NCBI GenBank assembly: GCA_024195585.1 | Contig: SWBL01000001.1 | Span: 124,001 to 188,000, forward strand | Direction: 5' to 3' | Source: Aureobasidium sp. EXF-3400 | Lineage: Eukaryota > Ascomycota > Dothideomycetes > Dothideales > Saccotheciaceae | Length of the DNA stretch: 64,000 bases | Part shown: piece by piece, positions 1 to 13,905 of the stretch | Layout of the letters: the number at the start of each line of letters is the position of its first letter | Position numbering within the stretch: position 1 is the first letter of the stretch | Program-made: the position numbers and the translations under genes | Notes under the pieces: generated by a model | Told to the model about the DNA's origin: nothing | Databases searched by the model: none | The model's input: only the letters and a program-made list of their open reading frames with translations

Positions 1-579
1 CTCCAATGTTGGTAACCAAAGACACGGACAAGTCGCGGCTTAACCTTAACCGTCCTGTTAAGTAGCTCCTTGCTAAGGATGACGTTACGGTTCATCTGCT
101 TGATAAGAGGGTACTAGCTAGCGAGGTAGTTATGCTTAAGATAGTTAAATGTACACGTCTCTAGAAGCATGTTGCTAGCCTCAAAGTCGAACTCTAGAGT
201 CTTTGGATTGACTCCACTCTACATGCTCTATTTATGGTCGTGGTGTCTAAGGGTAAAGCGTAGCGCATCTTCAACGTTAGTAACTATAGGCAGATGGAGC
301 CTTCATGGCGGCGATGGTCTCGACATCAAGGTCAGCAGGCTTGACGGTGCATTTCATGATGCACACCACGACGATGCAGAACATATAAATTGTCGTGGGT
401 GTGTCGATGGTCAGAGCGTCGCCGTTGCAAAGACCGCGTACGTGGGATTTATGGCCGGCACAGAGGAGGAAAGCAAGACATAGACGAGATGTTATATAAC
501 TTCTTCTGCCGTAATACTTGACCAATCTGGCCCAGCTGGCAAGGTTTGGCAAATTGAGCATCAACAAACAGAAGAACCG

Positions 580-1387
580 CTAAGCAAGGGTACTTGTTGA
601 TATGCTCATGTCTCTGTGAGCATGCATAAATTCATCCTGGTTGACGTCGATGCATCCCCGGTAGGACGACTTTGCGATTACAAAGGTCTTCAAGACACAC
701 TGACTGAGCCTGCCTTCAATGGCCATTTGAGAGTTCTCGAAGGGCTCGATAACTGCGGGTTGTGCGAAACCAGGCACAACGTGCAAGGCCGACGACGAGA
801 CATTTGCCATTTCCGCAAACACAAAAATTCCATGTTGCATGCAAGGATGTCTGTATTCTGCTGTATAAGCCTAATGACATCAAGTTGATCGCCCGCGATT
901 ATCAGTCCAATTGATGAGTACTGTGTATCGAGATGTATCTTCTCGGCGATGCAGTCGACGGGGGAGTTTCTGGTCAACGCACCAAAGCTCTGCAGGGTAA
1001 TCCTTCCAGAAGTGTGTTCATCTTCTGAGGCAGGGCGGCGATACTGTAGCGGTTGACTCAGGTCTTCGCATCTTTTTATATAAGCAGTAGCTATGACATG
1101 GCCATAGTATCCCGATCCATGGATGGACTGCAAGCTTTGAGAAGCTCGGTGTGTTCTTTATGCTTCTTAAGAGTGTTTTCGGCAAGGGATACGGTAAGAC
1201 TCTCGTTTGCGGCGGTCTCGCAACCCTTCATAGACGGACATAACTGTCTGTAGAAGATCCATGGCAGTGGATTGTTGTTGTTGAAGTACCTGAAATCCTT
1301 GTGGTTTTGGTTGAAGAGATCGTATATACAAGCACCAACCTTGAGTGCGTTATTCTTGTTAAAGAGAGTTGGGGTTTCTCTAGCCAT
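580..1387 (-). other. Coding-like segments, unknown
   Basis: Three minus-strand frames follow one another. The first runs from an ATG at 1387 to about 1091, is rich in Asn, and starts MARETPTLFN. The second spans about 1080-840, and the third about 840-580. Each looks protein-coding by third-position composition, and each hands over to the next at a frame change. The first change lies at a TATATAA (1077-1083) and the second at a run of five T. No known domain is recognised. The pieces could be exons of one gene or a frameshifted relic. Confidence 0.25.
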
Positions 1388-3846
1388 TGCTGTCTGAGGA
1401 GTCCATCCTAGGACACGCTTACTATTAAAGTTGTAGTGTAAAGTAGCGAGCTTACCTGCAAGTCTGGTTGTCTCATCCTCAGCTCTGTAGGGTTGTCTTT
1501 AGCCTTAGCTCCTTTATCAAGCCTAGCGGCTTTGGTGCGTCGAGACTTCCATTGTTTAGCAGTGAAGACGACAAAGCTTACAGGCACAGCGAGTGGACCA
1601 TTCATGCATTGGTATTCGCCGATAGTCTTCGCAAAGTCCCTCTTTATAGCCTATGGCGCTCTGTGCGTGAACATGTCATCAATCGCCTCGCTAGGGTGAA
1701 CTAGTGACTGGTAGTCATCATCTCATGCGTTTTTCTCGGTCTTATGTTGTTCCAAGTATCATTCCTAGCATGTTCGAGTTTGCGGATGCGTTACCACCCT
1801 GGTTGGAGAACATAGAGGACTCAAGGTCATCATAGTTGCTGACAGTGGGGATCCTTGCTCTTAGGAACGTCATTTTGCGGCAGGAGTGTGGATCTGGCAA
1901 GGCGTGTTCGAAGGCTTCAGAAATATCCTCACGCCATCTTATCAATATTACAAAGATAAGCCATCTCTTTTGCTAAGTCAGCAGTATCGATGACTGCACC
2001 AAAGTCGCTCTTACGGCGACAGAAGGAATAGGGGGAGCAGAGGCGTAGTTAGTAGAGCCCGAGGTACTAGGAGCAACAGTAATCGGCGGAGAGCAGGAAC
2101 GTCGAAGGCGTTGCGGTATACGATCTGACGATTGAGAATCTCTCTGTCGCGCTCAATGACGCACTCGAAGCAGACAGCCACCTGGGTGCCAGGCTTACCG
2201 GTAGTCTAATCGGGGAAGTGGAGCTACATGCGATAGCGGTTATTATAGTAGGCAACAACCTCCTTGGTGTATGTCTCGAGATAGTGGCGATTTGCTGCGG
2301 CGGCGCTCATGTCGGCGAGGGCGCGGGGGAGATTCGTCGTCATACACCCATTCCCCAGATGGCTCTCCGTGCTGCTCCTCAGCCTGCTGTTCGGCTTGCT
2401 GCTCGGCCTGCTGCCCAGGACGCTGCGTAGATTGTCCGGCAAGTTGCTGGCTACGGGGACAATCTTGAACAAAAAGACTCGAGGTGCGGTTCGACTGCTG
2501 AGCCCGAGGATTGTAAGCCCATCGACCGGAATGGTCAGTGAGAGTCAGACGAACCGCATTGTGATGGCGGTTTGCCCGGGGACGCGTGGCTGACGAGAAC
2601 GAGGGCGGTTGTTGCGGCTTGGTCTTTTGATGCCTAGGGCATTGAGCTGAGCAACAGAGACGTTGAGGTTCTCCCAGTAGGCTCCTTCTGTGCATTCTAT
2701 CTGGCAATGGTTCACATGGCGGTGGCACCACGAACACCAATGTGGCCCCTGGCCACGAGATCAGACGAGGAGTTGAGGTTGTGGAAGATGTAGGAGATCA
2801 TCTTGCCTCCTAATGACTGCACCAATTTCTCGCAGGCCAAATTTACAGATACTGAGACTAGAAGCAGACAGACACTCTTTGTGTAGTGTTCTGCTTCTTG
2901 CTTCTAAGCCAAGAGGATTCCCGGAACAGTATCCTGTTGGAATATATATAAGATGGAAGAAAGAATTTCAGAACCGCGAGCGAAGATTTCCGACGGCAAC
3001 GCAACACCAGGTCAGTCCTTGAGTGACAACAGCACCAGAGGTTGGCCCTCTTTTCTAGAACCCAGTTACCGCGCCGCAGCTGTTGATGATGGAGTAAATC
3101 GTGGATCTGATGTAACCAGGGCCAGAACAGATTTCCGTCTCATGTATGAGATCGAATATCGGGTCTTAGACCTAACCCTAAGAGTAGGTGATGATCCTCA
3201 ATGTGGGAACAGGCGGCGGTTTCCTTGGGGGGTTTGCCACGGATTGCGATGAGAATGTCCACGGCGCTAGCGTGGCGGTGGAAGTGTTTCTGCTCGACGG
3301 TGCCCTTTACGACGAAGAAACTGCCCGAAAGCAGGTCGAAGGTAGCGGCGGTAACCTCACTCTTGCACTGCGTGGCGAGATCGTGCTGGCCGCGAGGCGT
3401 GAGGTTGACTATCTCCCACTTAGAGTATACCAGGAAGAGGTTAGACGATTGATACAACGCCAGACAACACTGCGAGTAACGAAGATACCGCAGTGAGTTT
3501 TCCTGTACATCATAGCTCCATTTTCAATTTGGCTGCGCTGTCAGATTTCCTTTGGTGGTCAGAGTGAATACGGTCCAGAACACCCACGTCATGCCGTCGA
3601 AGTACAGTTCTCCTTTTCCCGCTTGGGGAAGTTGTCTGTAAAGCGGATGGTGACTTCTTGTTCATGGCAGGTCCAGAGACACGTGATACTAGTGCCACTT
3701 CCATCTGTGTGGAGCATTTGAAGACGAACTGCCATGTGACAAAAGACTTTGGCTTATTCGGGACGTCCAATCATGGTCTTGCCATGGTCTGACCCTGCTG
3801 GTCACCGCTTCCAGGTCAGAATGGCAGCTACATTACGCGACCAGAT

Positions 3847-4376
3847 CTAATACTCATACACCGGATAGGATGGCAAAACTGAGAAGGTGACCTGTATCTT
3901 AGGCGGCAGCACGTAGCAGTTATGGCTGGGTCTCTCTGCAGCGGGATATGTCGCTGGCATCGACGCGATGTTGCTTTTGCTTGTTAGAGGCCAAATGCCA
4001 TATATAATCCGTGGGGCAAGTTCCTCTTCCAACATAGCGAGTAGAAAGGTGGAAGAGGAGGAGTGTGCTCGACGGGATACGCTCCAGGAACGTGGAAGTT
4101 CTCAAAAGTGGGCGAGTTGGTAGAGGTGTTTGCACCTAGATTGCTGACGGCTTGATCGAAAGAGAAATTGACGTGATGGAGGTCAATAACGTTGTCAGAG
4201 GACTGTTCTTGGATAGGGACGGAAATGAAAGCGTCCTCCAGTGGAATGGTAGAGAATTGAGCCTGGTAGTCACCACCGTACATCTTGAGGGCATCGTCAT
4301 CGGATGACTCTTTGTCTGAGGTAGTGGTGTCGTCTTCAAAGGTCTGATCGACAACATGAAGACATATAGCGAACAT
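3847..4376 (-). other. Coding-like segment, acidic then Pro/Tyr-rich
   Basis: A minus-strand frame from 4376 to about 4030 encodes an acidic, Ser/Asp-rich stretch followed by a Phe/Pro-rich stretch. A second frame continues from about 4035 to 3847. The handover is at a TATATA (4001-4006), followed on the minus strand by CTCTAACAAG, which resembles a branch point plus 3' splice site. An intron there is plausible, but no convincing 5' splice site was found. Function unknown. Confidence 0.25.
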
Positions 4377-5931
4377 GCGGTAGTGCTAGAGCAGCACCTG
4401 GTCGTTACGACTTTCAAGCTCGTCGATACATGCCTTCAGGTTGAGCTAGTGAGCTGCATCCTTGGAATCCCGACCAGACTTTCAGGCTTCCGCTTGAGTC
4501 AAATAAGTCGAGTCAATAATTGGTAGGTGGACGAGCTTGGTCTGCTGATCAGATGGTATATCTCTCCAGCGGCATAGACGTGGGTGACATCTAGAGAATG
4601 GATTTGACGCGACATGTTAAAACGATGAGCTCACAACAGTCTGTGCTAGGGAGTTTCACCGAGAAGATGAAGCGTGGTTTGCGGTAATAGACAGAAGTTG
4701 CCTCGTTGCGGATCGTACGGCTGACTCGGAGCACGGTATAACGGATCTCGTAAGGAAGGTCTATGAGTCGGAATCGGTCTTAATTGTCGGATTGTCTTAA
4801 GAGCCCTCCGAGTTCGGCTTTCCTAAATTTAGCAGGAAGGGGAATGTTGCGGTGCTGGACGAGGACCTCGAGGTTGTCACGAGACTACGAGTAAGGGTGA
4901 TTGTCCTTCTGTTGTTGGTTCCCTCTTGAGAGACTGTTCAGGTAGTGACGCAACTCTTGGAGAGTGACCGATAACTGCTCGTGTCTGCATAAGCAGATAT
5001 GCCTTGGTCGTGGGCCTCAACCAGCATGTCAAAGCATTCGCTTCTCAGGAGAAAGTATGCAGTGACTCCCTCTGGTTTTTGGAGTTTTGTTGGCCAAGTT
5101 CTAACATGGTCAGAATACTTTACTCAAGACGAGTCTAGCAAACACACATGCGGTCAAACATAGCATTGTCGGCTGACCAGGATAAAGAAGATTGCTCAGC
5201 ACTGGCTCATAATCAGTTAAATGTGGAGAGAAAGAGTAACAGACTGCTTCTCTCCACTTCCAAAGCAATCTGGGCCGCAGTTGACTGAACAAACGAATGC
5301 TCAAAGGGATTATACAAATGACGTATAAGACGCTCTCAACCAGTTAAGTATACTAGGGATGACAGGACTGCGTATGATCCCAGAGTAGGTGGTGATGCCT
5401 GTGTGAAAGTACCAGCTCCAAAGTCTTGGGCCAGAAGTCTTCAGGGGTAGTATCTGTTTCAGCCAGGAGTAGCTCGAGGAGGACGAGGATGAACAATTGG
5501 CACAGGAATTGCAGCTCTAGAAGAGTTGGCGACTGGAGGTGAATTTAGAAGCGGGGTTTCCAGGTTTTCCTTGAAACCCTACGCTGGAGTTTGGAAATCA
5601 AGGAAGACTTAGATGTACTCTAGATTTCTGCAGTCTTCCCAGGAGCGGATGGCGAGGACCCTTTCTGAGCTCATCCCAATCTAATAATTAAACCTCTCTG
5701 CACAGTCTAGTAGTCGCAATTCATGGCCAGAATCCTTCTACGCCGCAGGGATGACATCCTTGTCAGTCGAAATACTTCGCGATAACTCCATCTGATATAT
5801 AGATATGACAAACAAAGGAGTGGGGAGATCTTTACAAGTGAAGGTACTGCACGTATAGAGGCCAGACAAACTTAGCACGGCTGATAGGATCGCGGGTGTT
5901 ATGTTTTCGGGTATCATGTTTGTGGTTGGCG

Positions 5932-6372
5932 TCAAGCGTAGTGGTCTACTGTACGCTGTAACTGCAGAGCCCTTGAATTTGTGGTGAAATTACACATGAT
6001 CATCTGTGTTGACGACCCAGCCAACTTCGCCAAGCGTATATCGGAGCAATTCTGGGCTTTGGCTGCTCTGATCATTCTTTGTTGGTATCTGATTGAATCT
6101 GAAGGATCACGACGGAATGGGCTCTTGTTCTGAGTCAGGAAGGCGACTTTCGCATTGGTGCGCTGTTTGTAGTATTTGTTGACCTCTTTGATAATGTTGA
6201 TGCCGCGCACAGATGTGCTCTTGCCTTGATGGTCGTCTTCCATTGCTTGGAAATACTCTTCGTACTCCTGAATGGTTAACCCGGATCCGCCAGGGATAGT
6301 GTAGTAGTGAATGCATATCGGCGGTTCTCTCTTCTCCGTAGTTGATCGGGGGACCCTTTCCGGCTCTTTCAT
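5932..6372 (-). other. Coding-like segment, 146 codons, unknown
   Basis: An open minus-strand stretch starts at an ATG at 6372 and ends at a TGA at 5932. It encodes a mixed charged polypeptide with a Lys/Arg-rich middle and contains EYEEYFQAMEDD and NKYYKQRTNAKVAFL. Third-position usage resembles the real genes to the right, so it is probably or formerly coding. I do not recognise a family. It may be an internal exon rather than a whole gene. Confidence 0.3.
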
Positions 6373-7018
6373 CTTGAAGGTCCCGGCTTTGTCTTCCTCG
6401 ACCAGAACCCTCTGGTATGGACTTTGAGAAACTTCACATCGATCGACATGGTGTCAGGATAAACTTTACGGTCAGTGCGGCCCCGGAAGAGCTCTGTGCT
6501 GGAACTTGTCAAGCTTCTTCGTAATGACAAGCAACAGGCATCACCACCTAAACCTCAGTTCTGAACCTGTAGACTGGAACCTGCTCTGGGATGATCGACC
6601 GCGAATGTTGGCGAGTGTTTGGCACTCTGCCTCGGTCTTGGAAAGATAATCGTGCTATTCCTCCAAGTCAAGAGCGCGCGCCTCATTATATCGATCGGTC
6701 GCGCGCTCTATGACCACATCAAGTCCGAAGTTGTTGGCCCAGCGAACTGCGTCGATGTCCACGAAGCATATGCACGCGTCATCACTGTGAGCCTTGGGAT
6801 AAGAACCCGTGGGCTGAGGTCCACGTCTCTTCTTCGGCTCCTGCCTACCGCCTCTGCATTCTAGGCATCTCCTAAAAGACCCATGCTGGACGCCATACTC
6901 ATGCGTAGACCCATTAATGGCCTTGACAACCCGGCGTTTCGTCCACTTGCGGGTGCCGGCCGATGAGATGTCGGGACGGTCTGCGGCAATCTGTAGTGTA
7001 ACATTTGTTGTGGTAACA

Positions 7019-8300
7019 TCACGGCTTAGGAAAGAGCAGTCGAAGTCCCGACTTCATGTCTGTTCGAGCGCCATGCCGAGACCCTGGAAGATAGGAAGGG
7101 CCTCGAGGGTTTGAATCTTGCCAGGCTTCATCAACAGAAGGACGAGTCAGTTCTGCATTCAGGGTTGTTCTTGGCCTCGAGCAAGGGAACAATTCAGCAT
7201 CCTCCAGAGTGTGAGCGCTACCAACAGAATCACCAGACATGCTGAAGCAATAAGGCGTGACTTGTTGCTATCTTGAAGAAGGAGAATGTTGTGACCGCCA
7301 GGTGTCGGACCACTCAGTCTTGACAAGGTTGACATCGGCGAGTGAGCAAGATCCTTGGAGGCTCGATTCGCTTTTTCCTTCTAGCCCTGGAGGCCTTTGA
7401 CGTGTGATGTTTGTCTCAACCATGCGATCTGACTGGAACCGACGTGAATGGCGGCCGATTTTCTGATATCGCAACCTAATTTCTCAGGTACTTCCATGGC
7501 CCAGATAGCATTGCGAACGACCTCAACGCCTGAATTGGCGTGCTCTGAGGTTTTGACATCCTCGGGACGGGATTGGAAAAACACCTGGGACAAGCATCTA
7601 TCCTCTTGGATGTTTACAGAAGCATTCTGCCAGGGCTTCATGATCTCGTTTTCACTCCTTAAACCGGGCCAGAAACGAGCAGCAAGCGCTTCCATATATA
7701 TAATAGGGTAACAATATGTTGTTTGAAGAAGGCGGAGTGGTAACGTTATGGCTTAGCCAGAGGCAGTGACACACGCCATGTCAAGCATGTTCGACTGCCG
7801 TCTCGAGACCCATCGAGAACCTTGAAGATCTGAAAGGGGGGAGATGGGTTGCCTGCCAAGCCAGATCAACGGAAGGATGCAGGGGTAGGCTCCAGGTTCG
7901 CTTATTGCCTATCTGCAGAAAGTGACTGTTGATGCGAAGAGATTCTTGTGCACTTTGGAGAACAAAGCGACACAATGGCGAGGTATGCTGAAGTTGTAAG
8001 TTATAACTGAAATACCCCGGTAGTCGGTCAACTCGTCCATCGAATTTTGTAAGAACCGCACAGGTGATACCAGACTGCGAACTCAATCGCAAACGCGTCC
8101 TTCCAAAACTCATGCATAAGCCAAAGACCGTCACCGGGATATGCTGAGAGCAGTACGTTGCAGAGCTCAGCCAAAGCCAAGACAATCTGGCGAAGAGCGG
8201 TTAAACCTTGTGTCAATAAAGCCGACATGACAGGTAGCTTCATCTGTATATAAAGTGGTCCAATGTCCAGACCAGTACAATGTTGCCCGTACATTTGCAA
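7019..8300 (-). other. Coding-like segments, unknown
   Basis: Four minus-strand stretches with coding character occur here: about 8243-8028 (hydrophobic, helical), 8185-7781, 7690-7381 and 7240-7019. The first begins directly after CTTTATATACAG (8244-8255 on the minus strand), which reads as a good intron 3' end. The third begins just after TATATATATGG (7695-7702). These could be exons separated by introns of about 50-65 nt, but the phases could not be joined with confidence. No domain is recognised. Confidence 0.25.
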
Positions 8301-8973
8301 GTATGTGGCTCGATTGGGATGTTAGCTGACCAATACATATCTTCTTCAGCCTTGCTTGGCAAAGCCAGCATGATGGTAAGCTCGAGATCGGCGAGTTTAC
8401 AGGAAGAAATTGTCGATCGTAAAGCGCGTGTTGCAAGATTTTATGATCTTCGTGGTTTAGGTGCACAAAATGGCAATGTACAAGGACATAAAGTCAACGT
8501 CTTCTTGCAATTGACAGAAGGTATGGACCTTCACGACGAATTGATCGTTTGCCTGTGACGATTGATATATATCAGGTATAATGTTACCCCGTGTAGACAC
8601 ATCAGGAATGGCAGTCGCGTGTATGTTGAGCTTGCCGACTTTTTAGCTGGCTTATATATACTGTAGTTCGAACGGTCATATCTTTGGTCTCTTCCTCTAC
8701 GACCTCGCGATGAAGGCTGAGGCAACTCTGGACTGGATGTACGTCAAGCCTGGGTTGAGTGCGCCACTGGCAACTCAATCATGTTATCGTTTAACCAGGA
8801 GGCTCGTAGCGGTATGCTCGTAGGGCCCATGACCTCTTGAAACCTGTACAAAGATGTATGATTGACTTCGAGGTCTTCAATGTCCTTCTGAAGCAGTAGA
8901 GAGTTGTTCATGAAGAAGGAGACTGTGTCCTTTGAACCAAACCAGGGCTCTTCCATGCATGTGTGTGCAATAC

Positions 8974-10192
8974 TCAGTGCACAAGTGTCTCACATCTTGC
9001 CAAAGATTTGGATTCATCCAGGACGAAATGAGGTTCTCGATGTCGGAAACGCAGATACGTCACTTTGAGTCTCTGGGATTGGGTATTCACATTTATCAGA
9101 GTGTCTTTTATCTCGTCTTCGATGGGTGCCTGATGCGATGGCAGCCCAGTATCGATTATATCCAAGGTGGAGCTTGTTGACCTCGGCAACTAGAGATATC
9201 ATCGGGTTTCATCTTGAGATCGCTTGTGATCTGTAGAACAGTCTCGTTGGCTACGTTCAGTCTCTTGACCTCTATCTCTAGGTCTTCCACATTGGCTGGT
9301 AACGCATCACTCTTCCTCGACTGGACCGTACCTTGGTCGTTGTCAAACATCCTAAGCTCTTGGAGTTTGGCATGCACACGACGGTTGAGTAACCCGAACA
9401 CCGAGTTCACTTGGGGGCAACTGGGGCATGGCTGACTTCGCTCTCTCTAAGACTTACATCCCTGATGAGAATGCAGGAGCAGAGCGTGAAACCCAGGCAG
9501 ATGCAGGAGCAGACCGTACAGCTTTCGTCCTGCTGTATATACTGGAGCTCAATCAAAGGAAATGCAGAGGTGGAGTTGGGCGTGGAAAGCGCACAAGGGA
9601 GCTCTCTTGATCAAAACCAATCCTGATACCCGTTCTGCTAGGGCTTGGCCGTCATCAGGATTGTGCTTGTTTCTCATGCTCATCGAGATCTTGAGCCAGT
9701 TCCAACTTCCTTCTCCTCTTTGCTCCTGTGACTTTCGTCGCACATGACTTTGTCGAAGAGGATCCGATAGAAATGACCTCATGCCATCAAGAAACATCGG
9801 CATGAGAGGCCTTGATGACGGTGTCAAGTTTGCTTCCGGCTTACGTGTGAATAGTGAGACTTTCAGGTGCAACGATGGGTTGGGATCCTTGCTGGATTGA
9901 TAGCGCAGTGATTACAAACATCACATATGCAGCAAATCCGAGAACAGGAAGGGGATCGACAATGGCTTCACAAGACACGATCTCGAGGTATATGGAATGT
10001 TTTGTGTGTTTTTGACATATTCTGACTTCCGTCCTCGACACCCATTAGACGCTTCATCGAGCTCTTAAAAGAAACGCATTCGGTGTCCAGGTTTCTGTTG
10101 ACCTCGCGAATGGTTTCAAGTTTACTCTTCCGGTCATAAGCCAACTTCGTGATTTCCGCGAGGTTTGATTGGGCAGCATCGACAGCGGACAT
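8974..10192 (-). other. Coding-like segments with coiled-coil character
   Basis: Minus-strand frames at 10192-9968, 10041-9841, 9872-9549, 9410-9156 and 9189-8974 encode charged, heptad-like helical sequence such as EDLEIEVKRLNVANETV and KLETIREVNRNLDTE. This suggests a long coiled-coil protein. A canonical GTAAGT lies at 9463-9458 (minus), and TATATACAG at 9540-9532 (minus) resembles a 3' splice site. The exon structure is unresolved. Confidence 0.3.
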
Positions 10193-11369
10193 TCATGTTT
10201 CTCATGACGAAAAATATCAATGTCGTGCATTTGCCATTCTTCAATTTAGAATGACTCCTCTGGTTTCTCCGTCCTCTGTGGCAAAAGCAGAGTACTGCCG
10301 ACTGCTTCAGCGTGGGTTTCCCGTCTTGTGCTCATCCTTGTAGGGAACCAAGGAGTTCCGCTGAGGTTGTGGTGAGTCTTGGGCACGATGAGGAAACAAC
10401 CGTGGAAAAGAGCTTGCCGTCACATTTTATATACGGGAGTGGCAAACACAATAACCACACATGTATTGACAGAAGACATGGAGGCAGGCAGCGATATCTC
10501 CATGACTCTTCCAAACAGGACATGAAGAACACCAGGTGCTCTGTATGCTGTTTACAGACTTTTAGATGGTAGAAAGTTGGGTTTGTGGAGGTCTGGCTTT
10601 GGATTGTTTGTACAGATTACTCAACACCAGCGAGTCGCTGATCTCAGCCACAAAAACCACCAAAGATTGTGCGCTGAGACTGTGCTTTTGGCTCCTCTAC
10701 AGAGGCAGTGCCTACCAAGCAAGGCGACCGACTGGAGTCATCATCTGCGCAATAGCGGCGCGGACACAATGATGAGACTCGGTCTGATGACAAGTATAAC
10801 CTTAGAGGCACGCGGCACGATCTCAAGTCTCTCACAAGACAGTCCTCCCAGCATGCTGTTCCCTCGACTGAATACAGTTTTTGTTGTATGAACTGAACTG
10901 CCAATGAGAAGCCCCTTTGTCAACGGTCAAGCCAAGTCTAAGCTGTGGTATACAAAGGTATCGAAGACACCAGGTCTGACGTTGTGGTTGCCATGGCTTC
11001 GATGATGTTCAGGATCTTGATCCTACGCTGGAATTGGCGGGAGGTTTGCACATGTGATATTGGTATCGAGCGGTCGGGCTGCGTATGCGTTGTGTCATCC
11101 TCCATCTTCTTGTGTGTATCAAACCCTACAGAGCATGTGCGGTCGAGTTGCGCATGGAACGCACAAATTTTGTATCATGAGTAGGAGGGGCGATGAGATA
11201 GGTCTTGAAGTGTCCTGGGGAGAGCGTGACTGTTGATGTTCTCGATCCCGCTCTTCCAAAAAGCATACTTCGACACCTTTGTCGGCGACACTGGCCTTTT
11301 ATCATGTTTAAGGCGTAGCAATACCGGCCTCTGACATCTCTGGCAACGTGCGTTTGGTCTTGCCGCCCA

Positions 11370-12105
11370 TTATCCATGAGACTGGCTTCCGTATCTGCTG
11401 AGGGTCTTACGGAGGCCAACTTGAGCGCCGACGTCCATCGCCATACCGTAAGCACGATCGCGCTTGGTGAGAATGTTGTAAATGCCTGCTGCCGTGACCT
11501 CTGGGCTGTTGTAGTCAACGTGCCTGAGCTTGACGTCTGAGACGCCGGCGACCTTGCCAGAAGGTTCCTCCACGCCTCCAGCAATGAGATCTCGAGAGTT
11601 TAATGTATTCTCCTCTCTGATACGTGGTGAAGAATCGTAATTGGGGCTGACCTTCGCAGCTTTCCTGGTGCGCTCTGCCAACAATGGTCTGTTAGGAAAG
11701 CTCAGGTTTCCCACCATAGAGTCAATACTTCTTAGCATTCGAGGGAGGAAGGTTGTCGAGGGGCTCTGGTCGATGTGCTCTCCGGAGTTCAAGGTTTCCT
11801 GAATGTCTTGGACAGACTCTACGACAGAAGCGAGATTGCCTTGTCCTCGGCGCGATATCCATACAGTTCGAAACGCTGTCCAACGCAAGCGCGCTTTTTC
11901 CAAGTGTTAATGGAAGACTGTTAGGATTGCTTGCGGATACCGGCACCAACGTGACCGTCACTGCGGGGATAGGGGCAGCAGTTTGACTATCAGAGCGAAT
12001 TACAGGAACAGGAGCTTTGACTGTCAGAGCAAACTGCGGAAACAGTGACCTGACTTGGGACCAGGCAGGGCTCACGAGGAGTGATCTCTTGTGCTTGCGA
12101 CCCAC
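11370..12105 (-). other. Coding-like segments, unknown
   Basis: Two overlapping minus-strand frames show strong coding character. About 12105-11880 is Pro/Val/Ala-rich with PAVTVTLVPVSASNPNS. About 11860-11370 is charged with SVVESVQDIQETLNSG and ends SRYGSQSHG. The frame change lies near 11870-11850, where GTTTCG could be a 5' splice site and GACAAG a 3' splice site, but that would give an intron of only about 35 nt. Family not recognised. Confidence 0.3.
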
Positions 12106-12658
12106 ACCATTGTAGTTCCAGTCGCGACGAAAAGTACACCGCCACGTGAAGGGAGTTTTCGCGGCGACCTACACAGTGCCAATGGCACCATGGGCTGCCC
12201 TTTGGGCAAGGAGTACAAGCCTTCTGCTCGTCTTGAAAGTCGGCTTTGAGGATAGTCAAGGACATGCTGCATAAGAGACCAACTTGGAACGCGACCAGAC
12301 TCTGGAAGGGGGAGAGGATGGGTTCTCGAGACATAGCCGGTGGGACGTGGTTGCGAACAATGCTGCCATTCGACGTAGGGTGCTCAGACCTTAGTCATAA
12401 TCTGATGGCGCTTCCTCTTCGCAAGCTGCTTGGCATAGCGATGGTATATATATGACTTGAAAGTCGTGTCTGATGATTGCGCGACACCTTTGTCTGGCCA
12501 GTCCAACCAATTGCATAAGAGAGCTCAGGCTGTACAGGAACAGGTTCGAGGACATCGGTTCATCAGAGCCAGAGCCAGAATCAGAGCCACTGGCATCTGA
12601 CTCAGCGACTAGCTCAGCATTGACAAGTCAGCCGCCTCTGCCAGGTCCAGAGCTGCAA

Positions 12659-13905
12659 TCAAAACACCCCTACAGTGGAAGTTTCAGTCCTTGGCTCAGA
12701 GGTGTTACGGCGAAGGGTTGTGTCAAAGCTCTGACTCCAGGGTGATCTTGCGCTTCTCCTTCGAGGTGCCATGCATATATAGCTAACAGAACGAGAGAGA
12801 CGTTCCTTCTCAAGTGGGCAGTGGGTTGCTAGAAGGGTTACCGGGGGATTTATTGGAGAGTACTCTCTGCCCCCAAAGTCCAAGGTGCTGTCTTTCGAAG
12901 CTTGCCCGGGATCCATTTCGGTTCCTGAGGAGTGCATATGCGTTGCAAGAACAACCTTGGGACATTCGATCGTCGCAGTAACAGACAGAGAGAGCATCCC
13001 ATGCAGCAGGAAGCTTTACAGATTTGCGGCCAGTTTGCAAGCAGGAGATTGGCTGTCTGGTTGCTGGGAGTATGGGTTGAGGTGGCAGAGCCCATGCAGC
13101 AGGAATCTCTGCACTGATCTGATTTTCCAGCTTTGCGAGGTAGATAGCTGTGAGCCGAGTGTCACTGGAGAAGCAAGACAGTTTCTTGAGCTTGGCCAGG
13201 TTGGACGTGGTTGATGAAGTACTCGACCTGGCCCTTCGATAGAGGCATGCTGAACACCTCCATCATGACTTTCACAACGATTCTGCTATCACTGCTGTCT
13301 TGGAAGGTCGAGGACCTCTGGTCAGTAATCCTGGATACAAATGAGGCCAGGGGCAGTGAGCTGGAAGTTCAGGAGCTCTGAGGAGCGTCTTGCTCTTGCA
13401 GCTTCAACCTTTGATTTTGCTCTTTCCCTTGTCGGCGTCCATGCGTGTATAGTAAGACTTTGACGAGGTAACAACATGGGATGTTGAGATCCAAGGACTG
13501 GAGCAAGAGCTGATGCTGTTGCCAACTTGAGTGCCGTATGCGATTCTTCGAGAGCGTGGAATGAAGGCTTCGTGACAATGACACGGCGCTTGGTCTTGAC
13601 CGGTGGCGCATGGAGAAAGACCATGGTAAATGCCGTAGGCGAGAAGATAGTATCTCCCCACACGCTTTGAGTTGCTGATTATCGCCTCGGCCATCCATGC
13701 CAGTTCCGAATCAATGCACTGGCGATGGACAGGCAAACTCAGGATACGTTTTCGGCGCAGCAACATGCAGGGGATCCATTCGCGCAGAGAACAACTCTGT
13801 TGCAACATCATCTGCGACTTCCAATAGATATAGAGCGCCGACTCGAGGGTCACCGCTGATGGAAGCATCTTGTATCCAACGTCAAGCGGTATGAAGGCCA
13901 ATGAT
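12659..13905 (-). other. Coding-like segments adjoining the tandem duplication
   Basis: Minus-strand frames 12997-12659, 13663-13322 and 13901-13404 carry coding-like composition. Short charged helical stretches such as GKEQNQRLKLQEQ and EKRKITLESEL flank the TATA-like motifs at 12776 and 13445. Part of this stretch (13690-13900) is a diverged copy of 14384-14596. Function unknown. Confidence 0.25.
13690..13900 (-). repeat. Diverged tandem duplication, copy 1
   Basis: Read on the minus strand this block aligns with 14384-14596. Shared features are a GDPRV-L-YL motif, an AAP motif and NNQQL/NNSE endings. In this copy the corresponding frame reads GDPRVGALYLLEVADD, with a stop just upstream and another near the end. 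The spacing between copies is about 694 bp. Identity is moderate, so the duplication is not recent. Confidence 0.6.
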